The notes under the pieces: model-generated
Seen by the model: the letters and a program-made list of their open reading frames with translations, nothing else
What the model was told of the DNA's origin: nothing
Database searches by the model: none
Translations under genes and position numbers: made by a program
Shown: positions 44,614 through 55,540 of the stretch, piece by piece
How the letters are laid out: each line of letters starts with the position of its first letter
How positions within the stretch are numbered: position 1 is the first letter of the stretch
Assembly: GCA_020091685.1 (NCBI GenBank)
Contig: CM034601.1
Span: forward strand, 1,084,975 to 1,148,974
Reading direction: 5' to 3'
DNA: 64,000 nucleotides
Source of the DNA: Lutjanus erythropterus
Taxonomy: Eukaryota; Chordata; Actinopteri; Lutjaniformes; Lutjanidae

Positions 44614-46346
44614 TTAGGTCAGGTCCTGGACGTCCAGCAGCATGGCGTCCTGCTTCGTCCTCAGCTGGTCTCGTACCAACAGGTGAGCCACCAGCTCGGA
44701 GCTCAGAGCTGGAATCAAAACAACAAGACAGAAGTGTCACTGCTGTGGTTAACAGTTTATCTTTGTTGCACGAGGCAAAGTTTGTTTCTGCTGGTCACAA
44801 ATGACAAAAGCAAGGAGCTCGCCACCTCAGGGCAAACGGAAATTTTATATTTTGCCCTATTTTATCAGAAATAAACAAAATGTAAGTGAGTTGTGACGTG
44901 GAAGGAGTGACTCATGATCACTGAGCAGCTCAAAAATTTGTTAGGGATAAAATGTTGAAAATACAAATTCACTGGATGCTGGTTGACGTTCTCATCAGAT
45001 TCTACAGTGAAGGGTTCAGCCTCTTGGTTATATTCCTCCGCCGGTCAGTCAAGTTGCCGTTTACATCCATGTTTGTCCAAACTCATGTAGTGAGAAACAC
45101 TGTGTGCCTCCCACCTTCCTCTCCCCCGTCTCCCCCTCAGTCAAACACACACTAGTCTGGCATAAGCAGACCGCTCTCACGGCACCCCGCGCTGGAAGAA
45201 GGTCTGACTTCATACATGCAGCAACACCCAGCCTTGTTTGCATTTCTTTGATCCAATCACAAACTTCTTTTGATTTACAGGTTGGGTTGGGTGCAGGTCA
45301 TTGATTAATTCACATTTTTGCGGAAACAGAAATCACTTTTGCACCTTTGCATTACTTTCCAGACATGGCAACCTGCTCTGCTGACAGTAATTCATGTCAG
45401 GTTCAGTAAATCTCCCCGTCAGGCTTTTGTGCTTGAAGTTTTCAATTCAAAGAAAAACAACAAGTCTTAAATTTGATTATTGCTTTTGGTTTTTTAACAT
45501 GGTGTCGAATTGGGAACTGGGTAGTTTCTACTATATCAATCCCTCCAGGAAGCTGCAATGCTGCAACTGCAACAATTCACTCAAATTCAACCAATCTAAC
45601 CCTGAGAACAGGCAGTGGTTATATTCTCTCTGGAACAAGCTGCCTTTGTTTTTTAATGAATTATAAAAACAAAATTCAACTTGTCCTGCACATTCATTGC
45701 AAAACACACGTAAATACACGGCGACATGCATCACATTTTTTTTTTTTTTTTTTAGAAAAGCTGCTGTGAAATCGGCATTTCAGGCCACAACAATCCCAGA
45801 GCAGGCCTGTGAAATCATGGAGGGACTGACTGATACATGTCGTGTTTGTGTTGTGAGACGGACTCGAACAGCTTTGTAGTTGACATTTCTCTGGAAACAT
45901 GTAACTGCCCTCCTCCTCCCGTCTCTTTTAAAGTGTGTTAATCAGCTGCTGTGGAGCCTTTTGAAGTTCAGAGACCGAACAGTCTTCATGTTTTCCAGAG
46001 CAGATGCGCTGCGACGCATTTGGATTCAAAGTCGGGAAAACCGACTCTGAACTACGAACAACTTCCAACTCACAGACACGACGGCTGAGGCTCATCGTCG
46101 TATTTACAGCTGAAGTTTAAAATAATTAAACAGAAACCTGCAGTCTGGTTCAGACACACAGGAGAGTCTCCAGGTGTCTCTGTCCTGAGGGACATTAAAG
46201 AAATGATCAAAATAAATCTCTCTGGACATTTTGATGCTTTTTCTTCTTCTGATTGGTTCCATTAGAACACAGCTGTCATCCTCCACTAAGGAGCGAGACA
46301 CCTTTAAGACTGAACAGGGTGTGTCTGATTCTTAAAACATCTGGGT

Positions 46347-46389
<43 letters not shown>

Positions 46390-46512
46390 CGTGCACGTCC
46401 TGTTGCAGTGATGCTCTCAAGCTGCTGAGTTGCTGAACTGAACACTCCTGCAGGTCCCAACGCTCCAGATGTTTCCGCTTGGCAACAACGCTGCTGCTGG
46501 CCAGATGCTGCA

Positions 46513-46543
<31 letters not shown>

Positions 46544-49500
46544 TTGATTGTTGATAATATTTCTCTCTCTCAGTCTTTCAAAGTTAATCTTTCCCTCTCT
46601 CTCCCTCCTCTAACCTCCTTCTCCTTCTGCTCAGCCAGCAGCTTGTCTCTCAGCGTCCTCAGAGCCGTCACCACTTCCTGTTTCAGCCCGGAGGCATGGC
46701 AACAGTTGCCACCGGCTCCCTGAAGGAGACGTAAGGTCAGAGGTCACATCACGTTTGTTGTCATGGATGAAGGAGAATTAAAGTCTAATTGTCTGAAATG
46801 ACGACAAACCAGTTCTGTTAAAATCAGAAGAAACATCTGCATCACTTTTCCCAGAGGTCAAAAATAAATTCTAGAGTTTCTTTGCTCAGATTTGACTGAA
46901 TAAAAATTAATTACTTTTTTTTTTTTAATCAAGAAAACATGTTGAAATCTGACATATTTAAATCTCTCTCACTGTAATGTCAGGTAGAACTGCAACAATT
47001 AATCAATTATTAATAGATTATCAAATTTATTGCCAACTATTTTGATAATTGATTAATTGGTTTGAGTATTTTTTAAAGAGGAATGTCCAAATTCTCTTGA
47101 TTTCATTTGATTTCAGCCTTTCAAATGTGAATATTTTCTGGTTTCTTTCCTCCTCTCTGACAGTAAACTGAATACTTTTGGTGTAGCTCTCAGCGTTATG
47201 CACATGAGGTGCTTTTTTAATTTGGAATGTAATGAATGAGCAGAAGTGACCTACTGCCGACTAAAATATTATAAACCTACAAGCCTTCACGTTGTCATTC
47301 TTTATTCAGTCCCTCCAGGACGTCACTGGCATTTTTTGGGATTGTTGCAGCCTGATTTCACAGCAACTTTTAAAAAAAACTGCAATGCAATGTAATGCGT
47401 GTTGTGATGCTTTTAGGCAAGTGGAACCTGTAAAAGAAAGCTGCAATTTTGGGGGGATAATTTGTTAAAAATTGAAAGCAACTTGTTTCAGGAAGAACAA
47501 AACTGCACTCTGTTCTGAGTGTTCTAACTAACTTTAGATCAAAAAGGCTCAGAATTACAAAAAATATAAAAATCTGCTTTATCTGTAAAAGAAAAAGTAC
47601 ACAGAGGGATTTTCTACAAAGAAGCAGAATCTTTTTGGAGCTCAAACTCAAGTCAAAACAGCACAAAATTCTAAAATAAAATAATGCACAGAGCTTTAAT
47701 AAATGTCTATAAAGATGACAGATGTGTTCTTTTCAGTGCCTGTGACAAAATAAAAAAATATATAAATGCAAAAAAATAGCGAATAATAAAACAAGTTTTA
47801 GTCAAGTTTGGACAAAACCGCAGTGTCGCACTGAATTCATGAGAAATGGTTGAATTGGCGTGAATTGTTGCGGCTGCAACTTCCTGGAGGGACTGTTTGT
47901 ACAGCCTGCTTATCAATAGTTTTTAAGCTCAATAAACACAAATAATATTTGAATAGAACTCGTCCCATTTGTCTGGGACACTGATGTCTTTCAGGACATG
48001 TGAACCGGCTGGTCCTTCCATAAAAAACACACAACGCTGCTGCGTTCCTTAGAAAAGAGACAGAAAATGACCTTTCTGTTTCTTCCTTCGTCCTCGTCTT
48101 CACTGTCGCTGTTGTTGATGAAGCACAGCTGCAGGTTTCTGTGGTTGTGAAATCTGTAAACAGATAATAAACATCAGCAGGACGAGAGTCCATGACTACA
48201 AGAACAAAACCGTCAGTGCATCAGTTCGTCTCCACTGTTTACATCATGTTGTTTATTCTCACTGAAGCGTTCACATCAGCTGACTCGCTGCGGACCTCTG
48301 TCAGCTGTTCCCTCAAGTCACACATTAGAGCTGCACAATTAATCAAAAATTTATCGAAATCTCAATATGGCTCTCTGCGCTTTTCAAATCAGGGGAGGTG
48401 CAATATTTGTTAAAATGTGTCTTTAAACGTTTAATTGAATGAATGTGGTGAGACAGAGACGTCCTGTTCTACACATTTGGTTCAGATTCTTGCAAAAATC
48501 ACACTGTAATCATTTTAACATGTTTTTCAATCAAAATAAGAATAATGATGTAAAAATTATCATTGTCTCTAATTGCAATATCAGTCAAAATAATCGAATT
48601 TAGATCGATATTTTTTCAGAATCATTCAGCCCTAATTACTATAGTGGTGACTACAGACAGAGAGAGGAGGCAGAGAGTTCTTTCACTTTAAAAAATATTT
48701 ATGATCAGTGACTCACATCCACGATACGATCCAAACCGTGACGTCTGTGGTCTGTCGCACGCCGCCCAGACACTACCTCTGTGTCCCAGGTGACAACGGA
48801 CGATCTTTAATTTTGAGTGCTGGTTCACATTAGAGCGTGGACCCCTGACCGCTGCCTGGGTTGCCACGGGAACCACAACAACAACCACCTCTGAGCTAAA
48901 CCTACACGCTGAAAAGTTTCCCCGAGTCTAACTAACATGGTCGCTAACGGTACAAGTGTAAACAAGCTGGCAGCTCTTTCCTTTGGTCAAGTCCAGAGGG
49001 GAACCCAGACTTGTACATGTTGTTGTGCACATTGTACAAACTGGTGTTTTATAGTGTAACGACACTGTGGTTCAGGTCTGAGCAGGCTTAGGGACAAAAA
49101 AGATTTGGTTTTGGTTTGGGAAAGATCATCTTCTAGGTTAAAATGATCGCTCTGTGAGATCTTTCATGGGTCTGTGGTAGGGCTGAACCATTTTAAAGGA
49201 ACAGACGATGCTACAATCTGCAGGGATTTAGACATTTTAAAACGTGGGCTCGTCTCTCCGCCTGCAACTGTTTCACTAAGACAAATTCCCACAACAATAT
49301 TCTGCAGGACGATTGTGATTGGTTTACAGAAATACAAACAAGCCGGATTGTTTTTTTTTTGTACAGAAATTATGTTTCTCCAGAACTGACCCTGTGAAGG
49401 AAAACTGAGCTGAACTTGAACAGACTGTGTGACTCTGCATTACCTCTGTGCTACTCGACACCTCCTGAAGTCTTCCTCCTCCTCTTCCTCCCAGACGTCT

Positions 49501-50437
49501 CTCCACACTCCCCCCTGACTGTCCTCCATCCTCACCCCCGTCCCCCTCTGCAGGAAGACAGGAAGACACAATCATTAGTCATTTATGAAGGCTTCTGTAG
49601 GAAAAAAAAAGATTTTACAAAACTGTAAATTAATTAAAATTGTGCATCAAACCAGCAAATTTGATGTTTTTTGTAAATAAAATTATGTTGTTCTTCACAA
49701 CAAAGCAAATAACTTAAACGTGCATGAAAAGCAGTTTAGCAGCAGCCAGATTCATCACAAGCATGTCTGCTGCAGCGAAGAGGAAACTGGTGTTTTCACA
49801 GTAAAGGTTATCATTAAACCACCGGAGAACGTAGAAATCTGCAGCAGCGATGATCCACAGAGTTTCTGTGTAACGTCTCATCCACGGTGTGAATTACACG
49901 CTGTGTGTTTGGTGGATTTACAGACACAACAAACATGTTCTCATCCCTTCAGGAATGTTATCAGACTGAGACAGAAATAACAAGAGCAGCAAGACGTACG
50001 GACTCATTCAGAGGAGTCCTCCAGTGACGAGAGACGAGTTAAAAAAAGATACGGGTCCAAACACACTGGATCCTACATGTCCCATAATCAGTCCCTCCAG
50101 GATTTTGCGGGCTGTTTTGTGGACTGTTGCGGCCTAAAATGTCTGATGTCATGGCAGCTTTTCTCAAAAATTGCGATGCATGTTGTAACATTTTTAGGCG
50201 TGGTTTGAAATGAAACGTCCATGTGATAACTGAACCCCAGTTTGTCTTCACCTTTGACCTCTCTCTCCTCTCCTGCTCCTGCTTCTCCAACTCAGCAATC
50301 CGCTGGCTCAACTCCTCCCAGTGCATGATGGGAAAGTCCGGGTAGTCTGCAGAGGATGCTGCTGCGATGAGATGAAGCTCTTTCTCCTCCTCCTCCTCCT
50401 CCTCCTTCTCCTCGGCCGTCTCTTTCTCTCCCTCCAT
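44614..50437 (-). CDS. SCHIP1-like (schwannomin-interacting protein 1-like) coiled-coil protein
   Basis: Six minus-strand coding exons, 50437-50252, 49547-49444, 48153-48072, 46719-46615, 46507-46390 and 44708-44614 (stop TAA), sum to exactly 230 codons (229 aa). The N-terminus is acidic (3-22), followed by MHWEELSQRIAELEKQEQER (38-57), a predicted helix. A Glu run (82-87) precedes RNLQLCFINNSDSEDE (102-117), which matches SCHIP1's NLQLCFINDSGSD. The C-terminal coiled coil ends ELVAHLLVRDQL...QDAMLLDVQDLT, close to SCHIP1's ELVQLLLIRDEL...QDAMLVDIEDLT. SCHIP1 binds merlin/schwannomin and ankyrin and acts in axon and actin-linked scaffolds; that role is inferred for this gene. It is much shorter than SCHIP1, so it looks like a compact paralog. 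The ATG at 50437 is the first in the exon beginning at 50445. One donor (AAG|GTCATT) is weak. Confidence 0.85.
45537..45828. mobile_element. Short internally deleted CAGTCCCTCCAGGA element, about 290 bp
   Basis: It starts CAATCCCTCCAGGAAGCTGC and ends GAAATCATGGAGGGACTG, inside the last SCHIP1-like intron. It keeps both ends and lacks most of the middle seen in the 589-682-bp copies. Confidence 0.7.
46350..46387. repeat. (GT)n next to a SCHIP1-like exon
   Basis: It abuts the donor side of the minus-strand exon 46507-46390: read on the minus strand, GTACACACACAC begins the intron. Confidence 0.95.
46511..46540. repeat. (CA)n next to a SCHIP1-like acceptor
   Basis: On the minus strand this reads GTGTGTGTGTTGCAG and leads straight into the exon at 46507. 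Both sides of this 118-bp exon are therefore dinucleotide repeats. Confidence 0.95.
47307..47895. mobile_element. Full-length CAGTCCCTCCAGGA element, 589 bp
   Basis: The ends are CAGTCCCTCCAGGA and TTCCTGGAGGGACTG. The interior shares GGGATTGTTGCAGCCTGATTTCA and 'gctcaaactc' words with the copies at 10.7 and 28.9 kb. It lies in a SCHIP1-like intron. The flanks TCTTTATT/TTTGTACA are not duplicated. Confidence 0.8.
48325..48645. repeat. Dispersed repeat 'GAGCTGCACAATTAATC ... TTCAGCCCTAAT'
   Basis: Its ends (AGAGCTGCACAATTAATCAA and ATCATTCAGCCCTAAT) and the internal GCAATATCAGTCAAAATAATCGA are familiar from a repeat common in teleost genomes. It lies in the SCHIP1-like gene, between the exons at 49,444 and 48,153. 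Confidence 0.6.
50089..50215. mobile_element. Fragment of the CAGTCCCTCCAGGA element
   Basis: It starts CAGTCCCTCCAGGATTTTGC and goes through GGACTGTTGCGGCCTAAAATG and GCATGTTGTAACATTTTTAG; the right end is missing. It sits just beside the donor of the first SCHIP1-like coding exon. Confidence 0.75.
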
Positions 50438-50709
50438 CCTCCTCTCTGAAAATAAACAAGTAAAACAACAACTTCTGTCCAGGACAAAATTATGTTAATA
50501 ATTAATTAATAATTAAGTGATTTATTAAGCTTTGTTATCTTGTGATAATGAGATAATCAAACTGTCATCATGAGAAAACAGAAGGTTTTTGCTCAACATG
50601 ATAAATTATCTCAAGAAATTGGCCTGTTTTCTTGAAATAATGAGCTAAATTAATTAATTAAACTTAATTAAACAAGAAAACAAACTTGATTATCTTGAGA
50701 TAAAAAAAA

Positions 50710-51125
50710 ATTAGAGCTGCAACAATTAATTATCAAATCAACTGAGAACTATTTTGATAATTGATTAATCAAAAAAGTCCAAACTACAAGATTAATATTT
50801 CGTTTAAGGCTGCAACTAACGACTATTTTCAGAGTCAATTAATCAGTTAATTATGTTCTCGATTTATCAATTAATAGTTGTTTGCCTAAAATAGTGAAAA
50901 ACATTGATCAGTGTTTCCCAAAGTCCAAAATGACGTCCTCAAATGTCTTGTTTTGTCCACAACTCAAAAATATTCAGTTCACTGTCAGAGAGGAGGAAAG
51001 AAACTCGAACATTTTCACATTTAAGAATCATTTCTAAGAATTTTTACTTTTTTTTTTTAATTACTCAAACCAATCAATCAATTAACAAAATAGCTAGAGA
51101 TTAATCAATTTATCATTGCAGCTCC
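50710..51125. repeat. ATTAATCGATTAATC-family repeat
   Basis: Words such as AGAGCTGCAACAATTAATT, AACTATTTTGATAATTGATT and GTTTCCCAAAGTCCAAAATGA recur here. Similar blocks are at about 20,320-20,570, 26,110-26,350, 31,560-32,100, 46,985-47,170, 56,010-56,275, 59,040-59,330 and 61,230-61,500. This is one of the commonest families in the window. Confidence 0.65.
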
Positions 51126-51261
51126 ACTTTGTGACGTCTTAGAAATGGATGAGAGATGAGAAGAAAATGTAGAATTTAAAAGCTGCAACTCCAGACAGAT
51201 TTTCTTATCTTTTATTTTTGAGCCCATAATGACTCTGTTTAAAGTAAAGGTTGACCCCTGG

Positions 51262-51491
51262 TGTACGAGAACCTACGGTGTACGAGAACCTACGGTGGTG
51301 TATGAGAACCTACGGTGGTGTAGTAGAACCTACGGTGGTGTACTAGAACCTACGGTGTACTAGAACCTACGGTGGTGTACTAGAACCTACGGTGTACGAG
51401 AACCTACGGTGGTGTACTAGAACCTACGGTGGTGTACTAGAACCTACGGTGTACGAGAACCTACGGTGGTGTATGAGAACCTACGGTGGCT
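51262..51491. repeat. 17/20-bp minisatellite GAACCTACGG(TGG)TGTAC
   Basis: Twelve copies of GAACCTACGG occur. They alternate between a 17-bp unit (GGTGTAC) and a 20-bp unit (GGTGGTGTAC), with G/T and C/T variants. It lies in the first intron of the SCHIP1-like gene. The +1-frame translation is a repeat artefact. Confidence 0.95.
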
Positions 51492-52044
51492 GTGGAACTT
51501 GGGAAACACGTGAAAGTCTGGATCTAGAATCAGAGTTTGGTTTGTCTGTTCTGGGCTACTGTAGAAACATGGCGGTTCAACACGATCCCTCTGTAGATAT
51601 AAAGCAGTGTTTCGAAAACATTTTTTCTTTTTTCACACTTTTACTAAATGTGTGAACTAAATGTGTTCTCATCTAATTTCAAGGGTACCTGACACACACT
51701 GCGTGCAGCGATCCACCAATCACAATCATTCTTAATCAGTTTGCCAAAGCAGACCACGCCCCTGCATATGGCGTGAGTCGCAAGATCAGTGCAGGTTAAC
51801 TGTCCACAAGATGGCAGCAGTAACATAAAGTGCTATTCAAGTCATCTGGTGAAAATACCTGTATTTTTTCATATCGCAATATATATCGCAGGGTTAAAAA
51901 AAATCACAATGTCAGTGTTTTTCCAATATCGTGACGCCCTAATTCTGACTCATGCATACACATGTTACTTTATGAATGAGAAGTAAATACATTCAGACTG
52001 AGGTAACAGACTATCTTATTGTTTTTATTTCCTCTCATCAAAAA

Positions 52045-52690
52045 AACAAAACTTTTAAAAAAGTTGAGATGACAAAATTTCAACTCTAACAGATTTTTGA
52101 GTTTTGAAATAAACTAAAAAAGTTTTGTCAACCTATAATCTTGTGTTGAGATAATTTATTTTTGTTCTTGAATCTCTGAGGTGTAGAAATTCAAAAATAT
52201 TGTATTTAAAATTTGATCACAGTGAACTGTGAATCTGTTTGTCATTTTTTGGGTGCTTGACAATTAAATGGTTTTAAAAAAAATATTCACTTTCACTTTG
52301 AGTTGACTCAATAATTTTTGAAATACAATATTTGGGGGTTTCTAAAACACAAAGATCCAAGTTTACCTAAAGAGGAAAAGTAAATTATCTCAATAATAAC
52401 TTTTTTTTTAAATTAAAAGGTTGAGTTGGGCTCAAAACAGTTGCCTTGAAATTTTGAGTCTTCTCAACTTTGTTTTTCACAGTGAAGGAGATTTTAGCTA
52501 CATACACACATTTAGGTGGAATTAACAAGCTTTTTTTCTTCTCATCAGTAAAACATTTTAAATACTTTATCAGTATACTGCAGATATACATCTTAAATTT
52601 GTAGAATTTCTTCCATAGTCTTTTATTTATTTGGTGACCCAAATAAAACCTCTGGTGACCCACCTGTGGGTCACGACCCGGTGTTTGAGA
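52045..52690. mobile_element. Composite element copy (reaches the 'gggtcacgacccggtg' end)
   Basis: The left part has GAAATAAACTAAAAAAGTTTTG and GCCTTGAAATTTTGAGTC, with the module junction at TTTGTTTTTCACAGTG (about 52,482). The right part ends GACCCACCTGTGGGTCACGA CCCGGTGTTTGAGAATG. The palindromic GTGGGTCACGACCC end resembles hAT-Charlie termini. Confidence 0.65.
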
Positions 52691-53129
52691 ATGATTAATA
52701 TAAAGGGCTCATTCTAAGGTTATTTATGAAAACATACTTATGAATATTATATACCATTTCTGACAATAAATCAACCCAAATCTGACACACTGCGCCTTTA
52801 ATAAAAGACATTTTTCAATTCAGTTAGATATTTTTTTCAGTACAGGGACTTTTTATCACGATATTTTTTGTTATCCTTACAGCTTCATATATCGTAACAC
52901 AGACTTTAAATCAGGTTTAAAAATATCTTGATGGGATATTAGTGTGGATTAGTGAAGCAACAGAAAATTAACCAGTAACAACCAATTATTTTTTAAGTAA
53001 TTTTCAAAGTAAAAAACTGCAATAAATTAGGGATAGGCAAAATTTCTCTATCTACTGTAATCAGCTGTAGTTTAGTTTATGACTTTATCACAAACGTGTT
53101 TAGAGTTTGATGAAACGATCTTAATCTCT

Positions 53130-53400
53130 ATTAAAACTTGTTTAGACTCTGTCTCGGGTGTATGGAGCTGGGTTGTCCCGCACTGCTCGCTGCTCTGCCC
53201 GCAGTTGTTTACCAGCAGCAGCGGGGAGACCTCGGAGGTTTAACCCGCCTACCAGTCACATCCACACGGCTCCGGATCCCTCCGACATGTCGCTGTCCGT
53301 CTCCCCGCGGCTCCCTTCAGTCCGCCGGCTTCGCTGTGTGCAGCTGACCGCGGCGGGAAGCTACGGACGGTTTACTGACACATCGAAGAAAAGTTTGTAG
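53130..53400 (-). promoter_or_regulatory. Likely promoter and first untranslated exon of the SCHIP1-like gene
   Basis: A CpG-rich island of about 270 bp lies 2.7 kb upstream of the first coding exon. On the minus strand a donor-like CTG|GTAGGC is present near 53,250, and a short upstream open frame (ATGTCGGAGG..., 10 codons) starts at about 53,288. Splicing from here into the exon beginning at 50445 would give a non-coding first exon. This is inference; plus-strand open frames over the island are not called. Confidence 0.4.
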
Positions 53401-53999
53401 AAACAGTGGCCTAAAAGTAGTTTTAACTCCGTCTGGAGGAAGACAGGACCTTCCCTTTTCCTCCTTCCTCCCCCCGGCCTCCCTCCTCCCTCCTTCCGCT
53501 CTTCCCTCTTTAACCTTTTGGCTCCAGCGGGTTGAACAGCAGAAGGAACCCGCTGACGGCAGTCAGCCTCTTTGTTACAGACAGTAGTTGTAGTTGAAGT
53601 ACTTGTAGTTATAACAGCTCAGAACTGACGTCACAACATGTCGTCTATGAATTTTCTTTCCCGCCACAAAAAAGGAAATAAGAAGAATGTTGGAAGACTC
53701 AGGGGTCAACATGGAGGAGCCAAAGTTTCTGCTAAAGTGATGAATAAAAATATCTTTTAAGTCTGTTATTCCAAAACACTGGGTCGTGACCCACTGGTGG
53801 GTCACTGGAAAATTTACTTGGGTCACCAAATAAATAAAAGACAAAGGTAATGTTTTGATTTTTTTTTTTTTTTAATCAGCTAACAATGTTTTATTGAAGA
53901 AAACTTAGCTTTTTTCTTAAGGTAAACGTGAATCTTGTTTTTAGAAACCTTCAAACATTGTTTTTCAAAAAAGTTGTTTGTCAACTTGTACTTTATCTG

Positions 54000-54260
54000 C
54001 TCATGTTAGCTACACAGACACCAACCATTGACGTGAGCTACACTGACTAATTGCTAATGTTAGCTACAGAAATTAACCACTAACAGACCAACCACTAATG
54101 TTATCTAGACAGATCAGCTGCTAATGTTAACTACACAGATCAGCTGCTAACGTTAGCTACCCTGACCAGTTGCCTATGTTAGCTACAGAAACTGGCTGTT
54201 AACATTAGATACACAGACCAATCGCTAATGTTAGCTGCACAGAAATCCAATTAGCTAGCT
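54000..54260. repeat. Degenerate tandem repeat of 'GCTAATGTTAGCTACACAGACC'
   Basis: About eight diverged units carry GTTAGCTAC, ACAGACCA and GCTGCTAACGTTAGC words. The motif is that of the 43-bp minisatellite at 9.8 kb, in a much older or more mixed state. Confidence 0.7.
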
Positions 54261-54663
54261 AACCTGTCAGTACTACTCCTGAAAACTATTTTGAGATTTA
54301 CCAAAGGGCATTTAAATGTGCATTATTACCATTATAATTCTAAACAGACATTTATTTTTGGCACATAATGAAGTAAGGAATATCTGGTCAAACGATTAAT
54401 AACAATAATAAAAATGATTATAAACCTTATATTTGGTTAAATAATTTCACTTTAATTCAAGTTCATTTCAGTTTTGTATTGAGGTAATCCAAAAGTAACT
54501 AAAAGTAACCAAGTTACATTACTTAAATATTGTGATACTTGGATTAGTTTACTAATTCCATTTTTAACAGGTAATCAGTAAGTGTATTGGAATACATTTT
54601 TAAAGTAAGCCTCCCAACCCTTTATTTATATCTGTAGTTCTTACAACGGCATTGTAATTATTT

Positions 54664-55289
54664 GTCATGACTGGTGGTGGAAGAAGTACTCGGTACTCTT
54701 AGTAACACACAGGATATACAACATTAAGTAATGCAGAGAAACGGCCTCTGTGGCTGTTTTATCATTATCAGGGTTTCTGCAGGTCCTTAAAGTCTGAGTT
54801 TTAGGCCTTAAATGTCTTGAAATATCTTAAATATGATTTTGACAGCTCTTCTGAATGATCACGTCGTCACTTTATAAAATTGTATTGATTGCACCATAAC
54901 AGTTAAATGAAACCAAAACTGAACCAACAATCACTGATGCAAACTGTGCATGTGCTTTTTTGCCACTATGGATGTAAAATAGGACTTACATTGTCTTCAA
55001 CTTGTTAAAACCTGCAGCAGTAGATTATTATTACTGAAACATTTGAGTGCACGCAGCATTTAAATGTTTAAATGCTCATATACAGTTGGACGATTTAATG
55101 TTTTTTTTATGTTTTTTTGTGTAAAATCTCAATATACAAAGTAACTAAAGCTGTCAGGTAAATGTGGAGAAAAAAGTTTAATATTTGCATGTGATTCATT
55201 GTGGAATAAAGTAGCAGAAAATGGAAATACCTATTTTTAATCACAGTACTTGAATAAATGTACTTAGTTACATTCCACCAGTGGTCATG
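54664..55289. mobile_element. 614-bp element with CACTGGTGG-type ends and GTCATG flanks
   Basis: The element body (54670-55283) begins ACTGGTGGTGGAAGAAGTAC and ends AGTTACATTCCACCAGTG, roughly inverted ends. It is flanked by GTCATG on both sides (54664-54669 and 55284-55289), which looks like a target duplication. It has no transposase. The ends are shared with a common teleost 'gtggaagaagtac' repeat. Confidence 0.6.
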
Positions 55290-55439
55290 ATGTGTTTTTT
55301 TATTGTGGAAACAAACAAACAAACAAACAAACAAACACACACAGACCAGTGTCACTCTTTCAAGCTTCCTGGTACAAACTGATCTCTGCTCACTAATAAA
55401 ATTTCAGGAAATAAACCATATTTTTAAAATGTACTCGTC

Positions 55440-55454
55440 ACATCTCTCTCTGTC

Positions 55455-55485
<31 letters not shown>

Positions 55486-55540
55486 GTCTGTCTCTCTCTC
55501 TCTCTGTCTGTCTCTCTCTGTAGGTCTCTCTCTCTCTCTG
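55440..55540. repeat. (CTCTGT/CTCTCT)n tract
   Basis: About 100 bp of CTCTCTCTGTCTGTCT-type sequence. The Ser-Leu open frames across it are artefacts. Confidence 0.9.

Noticed and set aside
53138..53400. Two + strand frames (69 and 80 codons) over the CpG island at 53.3 kb
   Set aside because: Open frames are common in GC-rich sequence. The island fits a minus-strand promoter for the SCHIP1-like gene better.
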